A DNA stretch of 64,000 bases from Bacteroidota bacterium (GCA_023417785.1 JAEZEH010000089.1:1-64000), one strand, 5' to 3'. Counted from the first letter of the stretch, positions 25,637 to 35,397 are shown. Numbers and translations: made by a program. Notes: a model not told the origin generated them from the letters alone.

Positions 25637-26197
25637 TTAGGGTACGGACAGATTGACCGGCTCCGCGATCGAAATGTTCATCGGGAACCCTTTCCTGGCT
25701 TTTGCGATCACTGCCCGATCTCCAGCCTTGCCGGGGTCAAGCGCCCGATAGTCGTCAGGACTTATTCCAGCCCGATCAACATAAATTTCATAATACGCCG
25801 CCTGGACTTCATCAAGTACGTTCATAAAAGTACCATGCGATGTCCCTCGATCCGTTTTAATAGAAACGATTGCGACCTCCGGATGCTCAGACCAATCCGG
25901 ATCAAAACCGTTGTTAAGGATAAACTGTTTAACCGATTTCCGGAAGCCTGACAGGCTATTCACTCTTTCGCCTTCCACCAGCAATTCATCCGTTGAATTG
26001 ATTTGGATCTTGAATAGGTTTCTCTCATGAACCGGGCGATCAACGGGAACGTCAAGCCATTCGGGCAGCGTCAGGGACAGGCCCTTCTCGTTACTGATCA
26101 CCGTCGTCATAAGAAAAAAACTGAGCAAGAGGAATGCAATGTCGGCTACCGAACTGGTATTTAGCTCTGCGGGCCTGCGTTTGGCTGAAGGTACCAT
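25637..26197 (-). CDS. exbD: ExbD/TolR-type biopolymer transport protein
   Basis: 186 residues from the ATG at 26197 (the frame extends to 26287, but ExbD proteins begin with the short charged leader seen here, KRRPAELNTSSVADIAFLLL). One TM helix (about 18-37) contains the conserved Asp in VADIAFLLL that carries protons with ExbB. The rest is periplasmic. No exbB or tonB gene is adjacent; the gene diverges from the BatA-like gene with 112 bp between. Confidence 0.85.
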   Translation of the reverse strand: MVPSAKRRPAELNTSSVADIAFLLLSFFLMTTVISNEKGLSLTLPEWLDVPVDRPVHERNLFKIQINSTDELLVEGERVNSLSGFRKSVKQFILNNGFDPDWSEHPEVAIVSIKTDRGTSHGTFMNVLDEVQAAYYEIYVDRAGISPDDYRALDPGKAGDRAVIAKARKGFPMNISIAEPVNLSVP

Positions 26198-26309
26198 TGG
26201 ATGATGTTTCGTTTCTAATTCTGTCACAATCAAAAAGTCACGGGGCCGTTTATCAAATTGTAGGTCCGGCCGATACCGAATAGGCAATTAAGGTTTAACT
26301 TTAACGCTG

Positions 26310-28307
26310 ATGACTTTTTTATATCCATCATTTTTCTGGGCACTTGGGGTACTTGCCATTCCTATCATCATTCACCTCTTCAATTTCCGTAAGACCAGGC
26401 GCGTCTACTTTTCGAACAATCGCTTTCTCAAGAAGGTCAAGGAGAATACAACGGCAAAGCGAAAACTGAAACACTATTTGATTCTGGCGTCGCGACTGCT
26501 TTTTCTGTTTTTTCTGGTACTCGCGTTTTGCCAACCCATTCTTCCTGCACGCGAAGAGCAGGTGAATCATCAGAACATCGTTTTCTATCTCGATAATTCA
26601 CAAAGCATGTCGGCACCCATCAGAGACCGCACACGCGGGCTGGATGCAGGAATATCGTTCGTGTCCCAAATCGTGGAAACATTTCCCGTCGACGCGAGGT
26701 ATAAACTCATTACAAATGACTTTGCGCCTTACTCCAATACGTTCAAAACAAAGACCGAGATTCAGGAGCTGCTTCCGCAGGTTCGGCTATCGCCTGTGAG
26801 TCGTACTGCAGACGAGGTGAAGAAACGCATCCTCAGGGATCCGGGCACAAGGGAACAGGAAATCTTCTGGATTTCAGATTTCCAGAAAAGTACCTTAGGT
26901 GCCCCCAACCCACTGGATACTGATTCTGCGTTCAGCTGGCATATTGTCCCCATTACATTCGATGAGCTCGCCAATGTTTTTGTCGATACCGTTTATCTCG
27001 ATAATCCGTTGGCCTCCAGCGGCGAGAGAAACGTACTTCGAGCCAAAGTCAGGAATGATGGTAAACAGAATGTTGAACAGCTCAATGTAAAACTTAATCT
27101 CAATGGTATCCAGGCAGGGGCCACGACCATCGCCGTGCCGGCTGGGGGGATAAGCGAAGCAGCCTTCGATTTGACCACACGACTCGGCGGGCTCAATCGC
27201 GCCAGCCTGACCTTTAATGACTTCCCTGTAAGTTTTGATAATGAATTTTTTTTCAGCCTCAATTACCGTGACAAGATCCGGGTAATCGAAATAAAAAATT
27301 CGGATAAGATTACACCGATCGAGAAAGTATATGGCAATCAGGAGATATTTTCTTTCGGTAGTTCACCCGTATCAAACTTCAATTACAGTACGCTTGCCGA
27401 GGCCGATCTGGTGGTCATCAACAGCCTCGACAACATTGATGAGCCGCTCCAGTTTGCGCTTCGCGATTACCTGAACCGTAATGGGGTTGTGTTCTTGATT
27501 CCTGGAAAAGAGCCCGATGAGGCAAGTATGAAATCATTTCTTCAACTCCCCGTATTCAGCCGTGTCTCGTCACGGGCAATGCAAGACCTGGAACGACCCG
27601 AGTATTCGAATCCTTTCTTTGAAAACGTATTTGAGGAACGATCCAATTCGATGGTTATGCCAAAGGCACTTCCCGTAGTCGATTGGGGTACAGACCGTTC
27701 TGCGATCCTGCAATTCAAAAATGATAAACCGTTTCTGAGCCGATTTTCTGGCCAGGGGACTCTTTTTGTGATGGCGTCACCGCTGGAGCCATCGTACACC
27801 GATTTTTATAATCATGCGTTATTCGTTCCCGTGATGTACAGGGTGGCTACAACCAGTAAACGCAGCGAACAAAAGCTCTATTACCAACTGAGGGAAAACC
27901 TGCTAACCTTGCGTGTCGACTCGCTCACCGATGACGAACAAATCAAACTGATCAGCGACGAGGAAATTATTCCCGGTCAGCGCCGCGTAGGTCAGCAAGT
28001 CGTTCTCGACATTCCCCGGCATACCGTGAAATCCGGCTTTTACAATGTGGTTGCTGCCAGCGATACCATCGATCTGCTGGCTTTCAACCCCGATCGTCAG
28101 GAGTCCCTGATGGCTCAGCTTGGTGAAAATGAAATAGTGTCTTTCTTTGGTGGTAGCAACATTCGTTTTTTCGAATCCTCAGACACGGATTCTTTTGGTA
28201 ACGAAATAAAGGAGCGATATTTGGGTACCCCACTGTGGAAATATGCGATTATGCTGGCTTTGCTGTTTCTTGCGGCCGAAGTTTTATTAATCCGGTTTCT
28301 TAAGTAA
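26310..28307 (+). CDS. BatA-type membrane protein with VWA domain
   Basis: 665 residues. An N-terminal BatA domain (LYPSFFWALGVLAIPIIIHLFNFRKTR, two TM helices by residue 75), then a VWA-like domain beginning VFYLDNSQSMSA, where DNSQS keeps the MIDAS DxSxS pattern. Then about 350 residues of beta-rich extracytoplasmic sequence and a C-terminal TM helix (about 645-662). BatA/aerotolerance proteins are envelope proteins of Bacteroidota with unproven mechanism. It heads a rightward block of envelope genes (dihydroorotase-like, DUF4199 x2, GT2 x2, OmpA). Confidence 0.88.
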   Translation: MTFLYPSFFWALGVLAIPIIIHLFNFRKTRRVYFSNNRFLKKVKENTTAKRKLKHYLILASRLLFLFFLVLAFCQPILPAREEQVNHQNIVFYLDNSQSMSAPIRDRTRGLDAGISFVSQIVETFPVDARYKLITNDFAPYSNTFKTKTEIQELLPQVRLSPVSRTADEVKKRILRDPGTREQEIFWISDFQKSTLGAPNPLDTDSAFSWHIVPITFDELANVFVDTVYLDNPLASSGERNVLRAKVRNDGKQNVEQLNVKLNLNGIQAGATTIAVPAGGISEAAFDLTTRLGGLNRASLTFNDFPVSFDNEFFFSLNYRDKIRVIEIKNSDKITPIEKVYGNQEIFSFGSSPVSNFNYSTLAEADLVVINSLDNIDEPLQFALRDYLNRNGVVFLIPGKEPDEASMKSFLQLPVFSRVSSRAMQDLERPEYSNPFFENVFEERSNSMVMPKALPVVDWGTDRSAILQFKNDKPFLSRFSGQGTLFVMASPLEPSYTDFYNHALFVPVMYRVATTSKRSEQKLYYQLRENLLTLRVDSLTDDEQIKLISDEEIIPGQRRVGQQVVLDIPRHTVKSGFYNVVAASDTIDLLAFNPDRQESLMAQLGENEIVSFFGGSNIRFFESSDTDSFGNEIKERYLGTPLWKYAIMLALLFLAAEVLLIRFLK

Positions 28308-28480
28308 ACGGGTGGCTCATATCCAACGGTAACCTATGTCGAATGCAGCCGGAGCGCTAAACAACCTTAAAGACAGTGGAAAAGCGTTTTTCTTTCCCTG
28401 GATTTCTCACATCAAAGCCTATTTTCTTGTAAACTCGCACCGGTTTGACTGGTTTCCGTCTCAATTGTTAACCTGTTTGA

Positions 28481-29746
28481 ATGAAAGTATTAATCCAAGG
28501 CGCGCGAATTGTTAGTCCCGGGTCTTCCTGGAACGGTCGGGAAATCAATGTACTGATCAACAACGGCCAGATTCAGGACATCGGTGAAAAGAATTTCTCC
28601 AACGATAAGCTGATTAAGGCCCGGGGTATGGTTCTTTCCCAGGGTTGGTTCGATCTGGGCGCGTCAATTCCGGATCCGGGGCTGGAGCATAAAGAAGATC
28701 TTCGAAGCGGGGCCGAGGCGGCGATGCAGGGCGGGTTCACAGAGTTGGCCATACTTCCCAACACGTCACCCGCGATTCAGACAAAAAATGAAATCAGCTA
28801 TGTTACCGGTGGCAACCCGAACCGACTGGTTCAGATTCATGCGTTGGCAGCGGTGACAAGACACAACAAGGGTGAAGAACTGACGGAAATGATCGACCTG
28901 CATCACGCAGGAGCCGTAGGGTTTACCGACGGATTAAAGACGATCTGGCACACGGACATCGTCCTGAAATCACTTCAATATCTTCAGAAGTTTGGAGGCT
29001 TGCTGATCGATCATCCGGAAGATATCTGGCTCAACATGTTTGGTCAGATGCATGAAGGGGTGAACAGCACGATGCTTGGGCTGAAAGGTCTTCCCCGTAT
29101 TGCCGAAGATATCATTGTGAACCGGAATCTGGAACTGCTAAATTATGCAGGAGGGCGTCTTCATTTCGCGCGGATGTCTTCCGGCAAAGCCTTTGATTTG
29201 ATTCGCGCGGCTAAAAAGAAATTAAACGTCACCTGCGATATCACAGCTTATCAGCCACTTTTTGACGACAGCTCTCTTCAAAGTTTTGATCCGAACTTCA
29301 AGGTCAATCCACCATTCCGGGAAAAAGCCGACAACGACGCAATCGTCAAGGCATTGAAGGATGGAACCATCGATGTGATTTGTTCAGGACACCTTCCGCA
29401 GGATGAAGAGTCTAAAAATACGGAATTCGACGCGGCTGACGTTGGAATAACGAATCTCCAGACTTTCGGGGCAAATCTCTCAGCCTTGTCGAAGGGGGTT
29501 GATCTCGAATTACTTATCGCGAAAGTGACGGAGGCGCCGAGGAAGTTACTGGGGCTGACATCGCATCAGATAGAAGCAGGTGAGCCAGCGAATCTTACGT
29601 TATTTCATCCGGAGGCGAAATGGCGTCTTGATGAAAAGAGCAATTGCTCACGGTCGCGCAATTCGCCATGGTGGGGTAAAGAGTTGGAAGGCAAGGCTCT
29701 AGCGGTGTTCAATAACGGCAAACACTGGATTGATCCGTCATTATGA
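28481..29746 (+). CDS. Dihydroorotase-like protein with degraded metal site
   Basis: 421 residues with the amidohydrolase layout of type I dihydroorotase. By eye the metal-binding HxH of the family (DIHVHLREPG) is replaced by FDLGASIPDPG at 57-67, so both His are Gly60/Ser62 and the substrate Arg is Pro64. The late TDHAPH motif is SGHLPQ at 302-307, losing the catalytic Asp. A His remains in IDHPED (176-181) and in LHFARMSS. It is therefore probably non-catalytic, like PyrC' partners of aspartate transcarbamoylase, although no pyrB is here. Overlaps the next gene by 4 bp (ATGA). Confidence 0.85.
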   Translation: MKVLIQGARIVSPGSSWNGREINVLINNGQIQDIGEKNFSNDKLIKARGMVLSQGWFDLGASIPDPGLEHKEDLRSGAEAAMQGGFTELAILPNTSPAIQTKNEISYVTGGNPNRLVQIHALAAVTRHNKGEELTEMIDLHHAGAVGFTDGLKTIWHTDIVLKSLQYLQKFGGLLIDHPEDIWLNMFGQMHEGVNSTMLGLKGLPRIAEDIIVNRNLELLNYAGGRLHFARMSSGKAFDLIRAAKKKLNVTCDITAYQPLFDDSSLQSFDPNFKVNPPFREKADNDAIVKALKDGTIDVICSGHLPQDEESKNTEFDAADVGITNLQTFGANLSALSKGVDLELLIAKVTEAPRKLLGLTSHQIEAGEPANLTLFHPEAKWRLDEKSNCSRSRNSPWWGKELEGKALAVFNNGKHWIDPSL

Positions 29747-30279
29747 AGGGGTCGCCACTCTTGAGGGTATCCATAAGGAATGGATTGGTCGCAGGACTGC
29801 TGGCTACGATCGTGCTGGTTATTCTTTATTATGTCGGCCGACATCCATTCCTTATCGCTCCCTTTTTCGATTTCAGGATTCTGCTTTTTGGTATTTTCAT
29901 TTTCTTTACCTTGAAGGAGTTCAGGGATTATCATCAGCAGGGATTGTTGTATTTCTGGCAAGGACTGTTCTCAAGTTTTGTTGTGGTGGTGGTGGCGTCG
30001 ACTGTAGCGGGTTTGGGATTGTGGGTATTCGGAACATTGGAATCCAATTTCGTTTCGGACTACGTTCGTGAGATGACGGTGTACCTGCAGAAGTTCACGG
30101 ACGAGGATCTTGCACGGGCCAGAATTGGAAAAGAGACCTATGAGCGTAATTTGGCCCAACTCCCTGCGACCAACATTTCGACTTTAGTGATAACCCATTT
30201 TGCCCAGGGCATGATGATCGGCTTTTTCATTAGTCTAATCTTATCAGTTATTTTAAGAAAAACTAACCAACCACAGTAA
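29743..30279 (+). CDS. DUF4199 membrane protein 1
   Basis: 178 residues with four hydrophobic helices (about 13-30, 36-55, 67-95, 147-170) and a charged loop FTDEDLARARIGKETYERN between the third and fourth. This is the layout of the Bacteroidota-specific DUF4199 family, of unknown function. It is translationally coupled to the dihydroorotase-like gene (ATGA overlap at 29743-29746) and followed 3 bp later by a second member. Confidence 0.85.
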   Translation: MKGSPLLRVSIRNGLVAGLLATIVLVILYYVGRHPFLIAPFFDFRILLFGIFIFFTLKEFRDYHQQGLLYFWQGLFSSFVVVVVASTVAGLGLWVFGTLESNFVSDYVREMTVYLQKFTDEDLARARIGKETYERNLAQLPATNISTLVITHFAQGMMIGFFISLILSVILRKTNQPQ

Positions 30280-30282
30280 CTT

Positions 30283-30813
30283 ATGGAACAAGATCAAACC
30301 ACAACAGTAACACCACGTTCGGCAGGAGTACGCTATGGCCTCATCGGCGCCGTTGTATCAATTGCCTGGTTTCTCGTAATGTCCGTGACAGGCATGAACA
30401 TGCAGGGCCCGTCTCAGTACGTCTCATGGATCTTTGTTATCGTACTTGTCGTGCTGGCTCACAAGTATTTCAAAGATAATGGCGATGGCTATATGAGCTA
30501 TGGGCAGGGTGTCGGAATTGCTTTCTGGTATGGCCTTGTTTCGGGTGCTATCGGCTCGGTTTTCACGTACATCTATATCAAATTCGTCGACGCTGGCTTT
30601 ATTGACGCCATAAAGGATCAACAGCTTGAAGCTTTTGAGAAACAGGGAATGTCTGATGCCCAGATTGAGCAGGCAATGCAGTTCAGCAGTATGTTCATGA
30701 AACCTGAAATGATGCTCGTAATGGGTCTTATAGGTGGTATCATTGTTTCTGTGATAGTCGGGCTTATAGTCACTATCTTTACGCAAAAGAAAAGCCCTGA
30801 TATGGCGATATAA
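30283..30813 (+). CDS. DUF4199 membrane protein 2
   Basis: 176 residues, four hydrophobic helices (about 16-36, 45-62, 78-100, 142-168) with a charged loop that includes EAFEKQGMSDAQIEQAMQF. Same family and layout as its upstream neighbour, which suggests tandem duplication; the two may form a hetero-oligomer. The conserved GYMSYGQGVGIAFWYGL stretch is typical of DUF4199. Function unknown. Confidence 0.85.
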   Translation: MEQDQTTTVTPRSAGVRYGLIGAVVSIAWFLVMSVTGMNMQGPSQYVSWIFVIVLVVLAHKYFKDNGDGYMSYGQGVGIAFWYGLVSGAIGSVFTYIYIKFVDAGFIDAIKDQQLEAFEKQGMSDAQIEQAMQFSSMFMKPEMMLVMGLIGGIIVSVIVGLIVTIFTQKKSPDMAI

Positions 30814-30817
30814 ACGG

Positions 30818-31822
30818 ATGCTTGCAACGCCTGATATCTCAATAATAATACCTGCAAAGGACGAAGAAGAATCGATCCCCGAACTTTGTCAATGGATAAG
30901 CCGTGTGATGAAAGCACACGGCTTTTCCTATGAGGTGATAATTATTGATGATGGCAGTACTGATTCTACATGGAAACATATCCAGCAGATCAGCGAGCAG
31001 GATGAGCGCTTCAAGGGCATCCGTTTCAATCGCAACTTTGGCAAGTCGGCTGCGTTGCAAACAGGCTTTCGCGCGTCGCGTGGCAAAGTGGTTATCACTA
31101 TGGACGCCGACCTGCAGGATAGTCCTGATGAAATTCCGGAACTGTACCGGATGATTTTCACCGAACGATACCACCTGGTGTCGGGATGGAAAAAGGTGCG
31201 CCACGACCCGGTCACGAAAACTATTCCGTCTAAATTTTTTAACCGGATTACGCGACTGATCTCCGGCATAAAACTGCATGATTTCAATTGTGGGTTGAAA
31301 GCATATCAGGACATAGTGGTTAAAAATATCAACGTTTACGGTGAAATGCATCGATACATTCCGGTAATCGCAAAATGGGCCGGGTTCACCCGAATTGGTG
31401 AAAAGGTTGTTCAGCATAATCAACGCAAGTACGGACGAACGAAATTTGGTTTGTCGCGCATGACCGGCCTCCTCGATGTATTGTCCATTACCTTCGTGGG
31501 ACGTTTCGGACGTAAACCAATGCACCTTTTTGGTTCGTTGGGAGTAATGTCTTTCCTGGTAGGATTTATTTTTACCGTGAAGCTTTTTTACGAGAAGATA
31601 AAATCGCTTTACTTCGATCAGATCCCAATGAAGCGCGACATCACGGAACAACCCTTGTTTTATCTCGCGCTCGTCGCCGTAATTATTGGTGTTCAACTTT
31701 TTCTGACCGGGTTTCTCGCTGAACTCTTTGCTATTCAAACTGTAGCAAGACGCGATTATCTGATAATCGACCGCGTCGGGTTCGATCAGCAAAAAAATCT
31801 TCGCGGCCTCGACGTTGCGTGA
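30818..31822 (+). CDS. GT2 glycosyltransferase with C-terminal membrane helices (DPM1/GtrB-like)
   Basis: 334 residues. GT-A domain with SIIIPAKDEEESIPEL at the N-terminus, IIDDGSTDSTW, the DxD-type motif MDADLQDSPDE near 92-102 and the family's HRYIPVIAKWAGF segment. Two TM helices (about 238-256, 286-305) follow. This is the polyprenol-phosphate glycosyltransferase pattern (DPM1, GtrB, ArnC). It would load a sugar on undecaprenyl phosphate for transfer outside the cytoplasm. It ends 5 bp before the second GT2 start. Confidence 0.9.
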   Translation: MLATPDISIIIPAKDEEESIPELCQWISRVMKAHGFSYEVIIIDDGSTDSTWKHIQQISEQDERFKGIRFNRNFGKSAALQTGFRASRGKVVITMDADLQDSPDEIPELYRMIFTERYHLVSGWKKVRHDPVTKTIPSKFFNRITRLISGIKLHDFNCGLKAYQDIVVKNINVYGEMHRYIPVIAKWAGFTRIGEKVVQHNQRKYGRTKFGLSRMTGLLDVLSITFVGRFGRKPMHLFGSLGVMSFLVGFIFTVKLFYEKIKSLYFDQIPMKRDITEQPLFYLALVAVIIGVQLFLTGFLAELFAIQTVARRDYLIIDRVGFDQQKNLRGLDVA

Positions 31823-31827
31823 TCACC

Positions 31828-32820
31828 ATGAACCAGCCTCGGTTTTCCGTTATTATTCCCGTTTACAACCGACCTCAGGAACTGGACGAGCTGCTTGAAA
31901 GCCTCCATCATCAATCCCATAAGAATTTTGAGGTCGTTGTCGTTGAGGATGGATCTACTGTGAGAAGTGACGCTGTCGTGGAACGCTACGCGGATCGACT
32001 TAAGATCAAGTATTTCTTCAAACAAAACTCGGGACCCGGACCCAGCCGGAATTTCGGGTTCAGTCACGCTGCCGGTGAGTATTTTGTAGTGTTCGATTCG
32101 GACTGTATTATTCCGCCTGAGTATTTCGCGCAGGTTGAACGTTCACTTGAGATTAATAAATGGGATGCGTGGGGCGGACCGGACCGGGCTCATGAAAGTT
32201 TTACCACCCTGCAACGAGCGATGGGTTACACCATGTCCTCGGTTCTCACAACGGGTGGTATACGTGGTGGTAAAAAAAGACTGGGCTGGTTTCAGCCGCG
32301 GAGTTTCAACATGGGGATTTCACGAGCGGTCTACGAGAAAACACAGGGATTCCGGTTTGATCGGTTCGCCGAAGACATCGAGTTCTCCATCAGGATGCGT
32401 AACAGCGGTTTCAAAGTCGGCCTCATTCCCGAAGCCTATGTCTTTCACAAACGCAGAACATCCTTCGGTGGCTTTTACGACCAGGTCTTCAATTTCGGCC
32501 GCGGACGCGTTCTGGTTGGAAAGGCTTTCCCGGAAGAAGTGAAGGCCACTCATTGGTTCCCTGCACTTTTTGTAATCAGTGTTTCCTCTTTGCTCATCCT
32601 GCCCTTTCTTTATGTGCCCCTGTTCTTTCTTGGACTGGGCATACTTGCATTCTATCTCATTGCAATTTTTTTTCATTCATGGTTGAGTAACAATAGCCTG
32701 AAGGTTGCCATCCTGTCTGTTCCTTCGGCGTGGCTTCAGCTATGGGGTTATGGACTTGGTTTCCTGCGGGAACGGTTTGCCTCGGCAGAGACTGATAATC
32801 AAGAGAATAAGCCAACCTGA
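31828..32820 (+). CDS. GT2 glycosyltransferase
   Basis: 330 residues from the ATG at 31828 (a GTG at 31819 is also in frame). GT-A domain: FSVIIPVYNRPQELDELL, VVEDGSTVRSD, DSDCIIPPEYF (DxD) and the acceptor-side EDIEFSIRMRNSG (ED motif of the catalytic base). A C-terminal membrane pair (about 255-280) follows. Acceptor unknown; it lies in the envelope block after the GT2 of the polyprenol-phosphate type. Confidence 0.88.
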   Translation: MNQPRFSVIIPVYNRPQELDELLESLHHQSHKNFEVVVVEDGSTVRSDAVVERYADRLKIKYFFKQNSGPGPSRNFGFSHAAGEYFVVFDSDCIIPPEYFAQVERSLEINKWDAWGGPDRAHESFTTLQRAMGYTMSSVLTTGGIRGGKKRLGWFQPRSFNMGISRAVYEKTQGFRFDRFAEDIEFSIRMRNSGFKVGLIPEAYVFHKRRTSFGGFYDQVFNFGRGRVLVGKAFPEEVKATHWFPALFVISVSSLLILPFLYVPLFFLGLGILAFYLIAIFFHSWLSNNSLKVAILSVPSAWLQLWGYGLGFLRERFASAETDNQENKPT

Positions 32821-32875
32821 TTTTTTGGGTATTTCCCTTTTTTTGGATAATATTGTTTACTCCTGACCTGTACCT

Positions 32876-34114
32876 ATGAAAACGTTACTCCAAATTGCGC
32901 TCGTCGCGGCGCTCACGATGTGTGTTACCGTACTATCCGCACAGTCACATGACAATCTTGATCCCGGCTATTATCTCGTTGTTGGCGCCTATGCACCTTC
33001 CCAGGAAAGTCTTGCAAAGTCTTTCACAGTCAGTATTGAAAAAGATGGTTATCAGCCAAAGTATGGCTATCATGAAAGGAGTAAACTTCTCCTGGTTTAC
33101 CTGTCATATTTTGACAATCTCAAGGGTTCACTGGTAGAAATGAACAAGGTTCGAAAGAACAGCAAATTCTCAGATGCATGGGTACGCGTTGTCTCAGGCG
33201 ATATTGTGAAACGGGAATCTCCCAATGAACCTGTTGCGAATTCAGCCGAGTCAAATGGTTCACCTGAGACCAGTAATAATGAAGCAGCGCAGAAGGAGAC
33301 GGTATCTTCTGATTCAGTAACCTCGCCATCGGTCGCAGATTCAATTGTCGTAACGGATAATGATGAAATCGTGCAACACGAGAAGATGACGCTTGGAAAC
33401 ACCGAAGTTTTTCTAAGCTTATATCATGCGAGAAACAATCGCATCGTCGATGGTACGGTCAAGGTCGTCGATACGGAACGCTCCAGGGACCTTACGGATG
33501 TTAAAGGGAATGAGTACTTGTTGCTTCCCGATCCGAAAAGTCAGTCAGGCCAGCTAACGCTAATTTGTGAAGCGTTCGGTTATCGGAAACTCCAATATGA
33601 ACTCAACTATCCGGTTCCTCTGGCCGACACAGTAAAGCCTTATATCGATTTGATGGGGACAACTATCGTGGTGAATTTTGACTTGGTGCGGTATTACAAA
33701 GGCGACATTGCTACGTTGTACAACGTTTATTTCTACAACGACGCCAGCATAATGTTACCTGAATCACGTTATGAACTGAACAGCCTGCTTCAGCTTATGC
33801 AGGAAGGTCCTGACTATAAGATTCGTCTCCATGGCCACACAAACGGCAACTATAACGGCAAGATCATTCACATGGGTCCGGAGAAGAATTATTTCTCGTT
33901 AGAAGGTTCGGCTACATCTGTCGGTTCCGCCAGGGATTTGTCCAGACATCGCGCGGAGATCATTCGCGATTATCTCGTTGCCAATGGCATTTCCTCTGAT
34001 CGGATCGAAATCAAAGCATGGGGTGGAAAGCGTCCCCTGTTCGATAGGAACGGCGTGAACGCCAAGAAGAATGTCCGCGTTGAGGTTGAGATCCTGGAAG
34101 GCCAGCCTATTTAA
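32876..34114 (+). CDS. SPOR-like plus OmpA-family envelope protein
   Basis: 412 residues. Signal peptide about 1-23 (ending LSAQS). Residues 26-98 (YYLVVGAYAPSQESLAKSF, then a VRVV end) look like a SPOR-type peptidoglycan-binding fold; a Ser/Asn-rich linker (about 118-165) follows. A beta domain precedes a C-terminal OmpA domain (about 280-410) with YNDASIMLPES, RLHGHTNGNYNGK and RAEIIRDYLVANGI. Two glycan-binding regions imply an envelope anchor or division-related role. Confidence 0.82.
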   Translation: MKTLLQIALVAALTMCVTVLSAQSHDNLDPGYYLVVGAYAPSQESLAKSFTVSIEKDGYQPKYGYHERSKLLLVYLSYFDNLKGSLVEMNKVRKNSKFSDAWVRVVSGDIVKRESPNEPVANSAESNGSPETSNNEAAQKETVSSDSVTSPSVADSIVVTDNDEIVQHEKMTLGNTEVFLSLYHARNNRIVDGTVKVVDTERSRDLTDVKGNEYLLLPDPKSQSGQLTLICEAFGYRKLQYELNYPVPLADTVKPYIDLMGTTIVVNFDLVRYYKGDIATLYNVYFYNDASIMLPESRYELNSLLQLMQEGPDYKIRLHGHTNGNYNGKIIHMGPEKNYFSLEGSATSVGSARDLSRHRAEIIRDYLVANGISSDRIEIKAWGGKRPLFDRNGVNAKKNVRVEVEILEGQPI

Positions 34115-34126
34115 ACTGGTGCCTCC

Positions 34127-34414
34127 TTAGTTTTTCTCCCAGACGTCTTCGAAGTCGGAGATTTTCTCAAAAAGCGAGTGGGCGAAGCTGCACACCGCGG
34201 TAATACGAACGTTGTTCTCGCGCGCCCACTCAACAGCACGAGTTAGCATTTGTTTTCCGGCACCTTTGCCGCGCAAAGCATCGTCAACTTCGGTGTGATC
34301 GATCGTAATGTGCCCATCTGAATATCGGGAATACGCCATTTCGCCCAATCTTTTCCCATCTTCTTCGATATAGAACGCACCTTTACTTCTGACTTCCTTA
34401 TGCAGAATTTCCAT
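34127..34414 (-). CDS. Small GNAT-like N-acetyltransferase (PF14542-type)
   Basis: 95 residues, a minimal GNAT fold: GAFYIEEDGKRLGEMAYSR, ITIDHTEVDDALRGKGAGKQML (acetyl-CoA loop RGKGAGK) and a VRITAVCSFAHSLFEK end. The short form has no separate acceptor domain. Substrate unknown. It ends 12 bp from the convergent OmpA gene. Confidence 0.85.
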   Translation of the reverse strand: MEILHKEVRSKGAFYIEEDGKRLGEMAYSRYSDGHITIDHTEVDDALRGKGAGKQMLTRAVEWARENNVRITAVCSFAHSLFEKISDFEDVWEKN

Positions 34415-34543
34415 AATCCAATATTACTCGGCAAAACCGGATTTTTGAACATAAAGTTCTGTTGATTTTTCACGTCGCTGAAGAGGATTAACAAGCTGTT
34501 AACCCCTGGCCGTATTGAAATCCCCCATCTTTAGAATAAAAAA

Positions 34544-35395
34544 ATGAAAATCGTATTCCTTTTTCTGTTACTGGTCGGCGGAAAGTTTATTTCCAGCGAA
34601 GCGCAGATCCGGTTGCCTTCCCTCAGCCCAATCGGAGAAATTAAGCAACAGGTCGGGTACACCAATTTTGATATCCGGTATGGCAGACCATCCGTGCGCG
34701 GGCGAACCATAATGGGTGGATTGGTACCTTTTGGTCAGCTTTGGCGGACAGGCGGGGGCCCGGCTACCCTCATTTCCTTTGATCGCGATGTTTCTATGGC
34801 TGGAAAAAATATTAAGTCGGGCAGTTATATACTCGTTACGATCCCAAACGAAAAGACCTGGACGGTCATGCTGAACAGTGACACGTCCCGACTCTATGTC
34901 GAGGAAAAGGATTACGACGTAGCGAATGAAGCGGTACGGTTTTCCGCCAAGGCAACCTCATATCCTTACCTTGAAACGTTAACGATTATTCCCGAAATCG
35001 TCGGGAATAGTTTGCATCTCATTCTGGCATGGGAGAACACGGCGGTTCAATTTGAGATAAAAACATTGACTAGGGACCATATTGAACAGGAAGTTTCCGT
35101 TCTAGCCGATGAAAGCAAAGATCACGAAAGTATGGGCGCAGCAGCGTATTACTTTTTGAGGACTGGTCAGCAATTTGCCCGTGGGCTCAGGTTGGTGGAT
35201 CATGCCCTTCGCCTCAAAAAAGAATTCTGGTATTTTGAAACGCGGATGAATTTGCTTGTCGCGCGTGGTCAGTACTCCGAGGCGCGAAAAACACTCAATG
35301 AAGCGGTTAAGTTTCTTGAGGAAACGAAGGCGGATTACTGGCAGGATCGCATTGCCTTTTTGCGAGCGCAGGCCGCAGCATGGCAGCAGGAATAA
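34544..35395 (+). CDS. DUF2911 protein with TPR-like C-terminus
   Basis: 283 residues. Signal peptide (about 1-20, ending SEA). DUF2911 beta domain (about 25-170) with the family's FDIRYGRPSVRGRTIMGGLVP and WRTGGGPATLISF motifs. The C-terminal 100 residues are helical repeats (YYFLRTGQQFARGLRLVDHAL, WYFETRMNLLVARGQYSEA), a TPR-like region common in this exported Bacteroidota family. Function unknown. Confidence 0.87.
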   Translation: MKIVFLFLLLVGGKFISSEAQIRLPSLSPIGEIKQQVGYTNFDIRYGRPSVRGRTIMGGLVPFGQLWRTGGGPATLISFDRDVSMAGKNIKSGSYILVTIPNEKTWTVMLNSDTSRLYVEEKDYDVANEAVRFSAKATSYPYLETLTIIPEIVGNSLHLILAWENTAVQFEIKTLTRDHIEQEVSVLADESKDHESMGAAAYYFLRTGQQFARGLRLVDHALRLKKEFWYFETRMNLLVARGQYSEARKTLNEAVKFLEETKADYWQDRIAFLRAQAAAWQQE

Positions 35396-35397
35396 AA

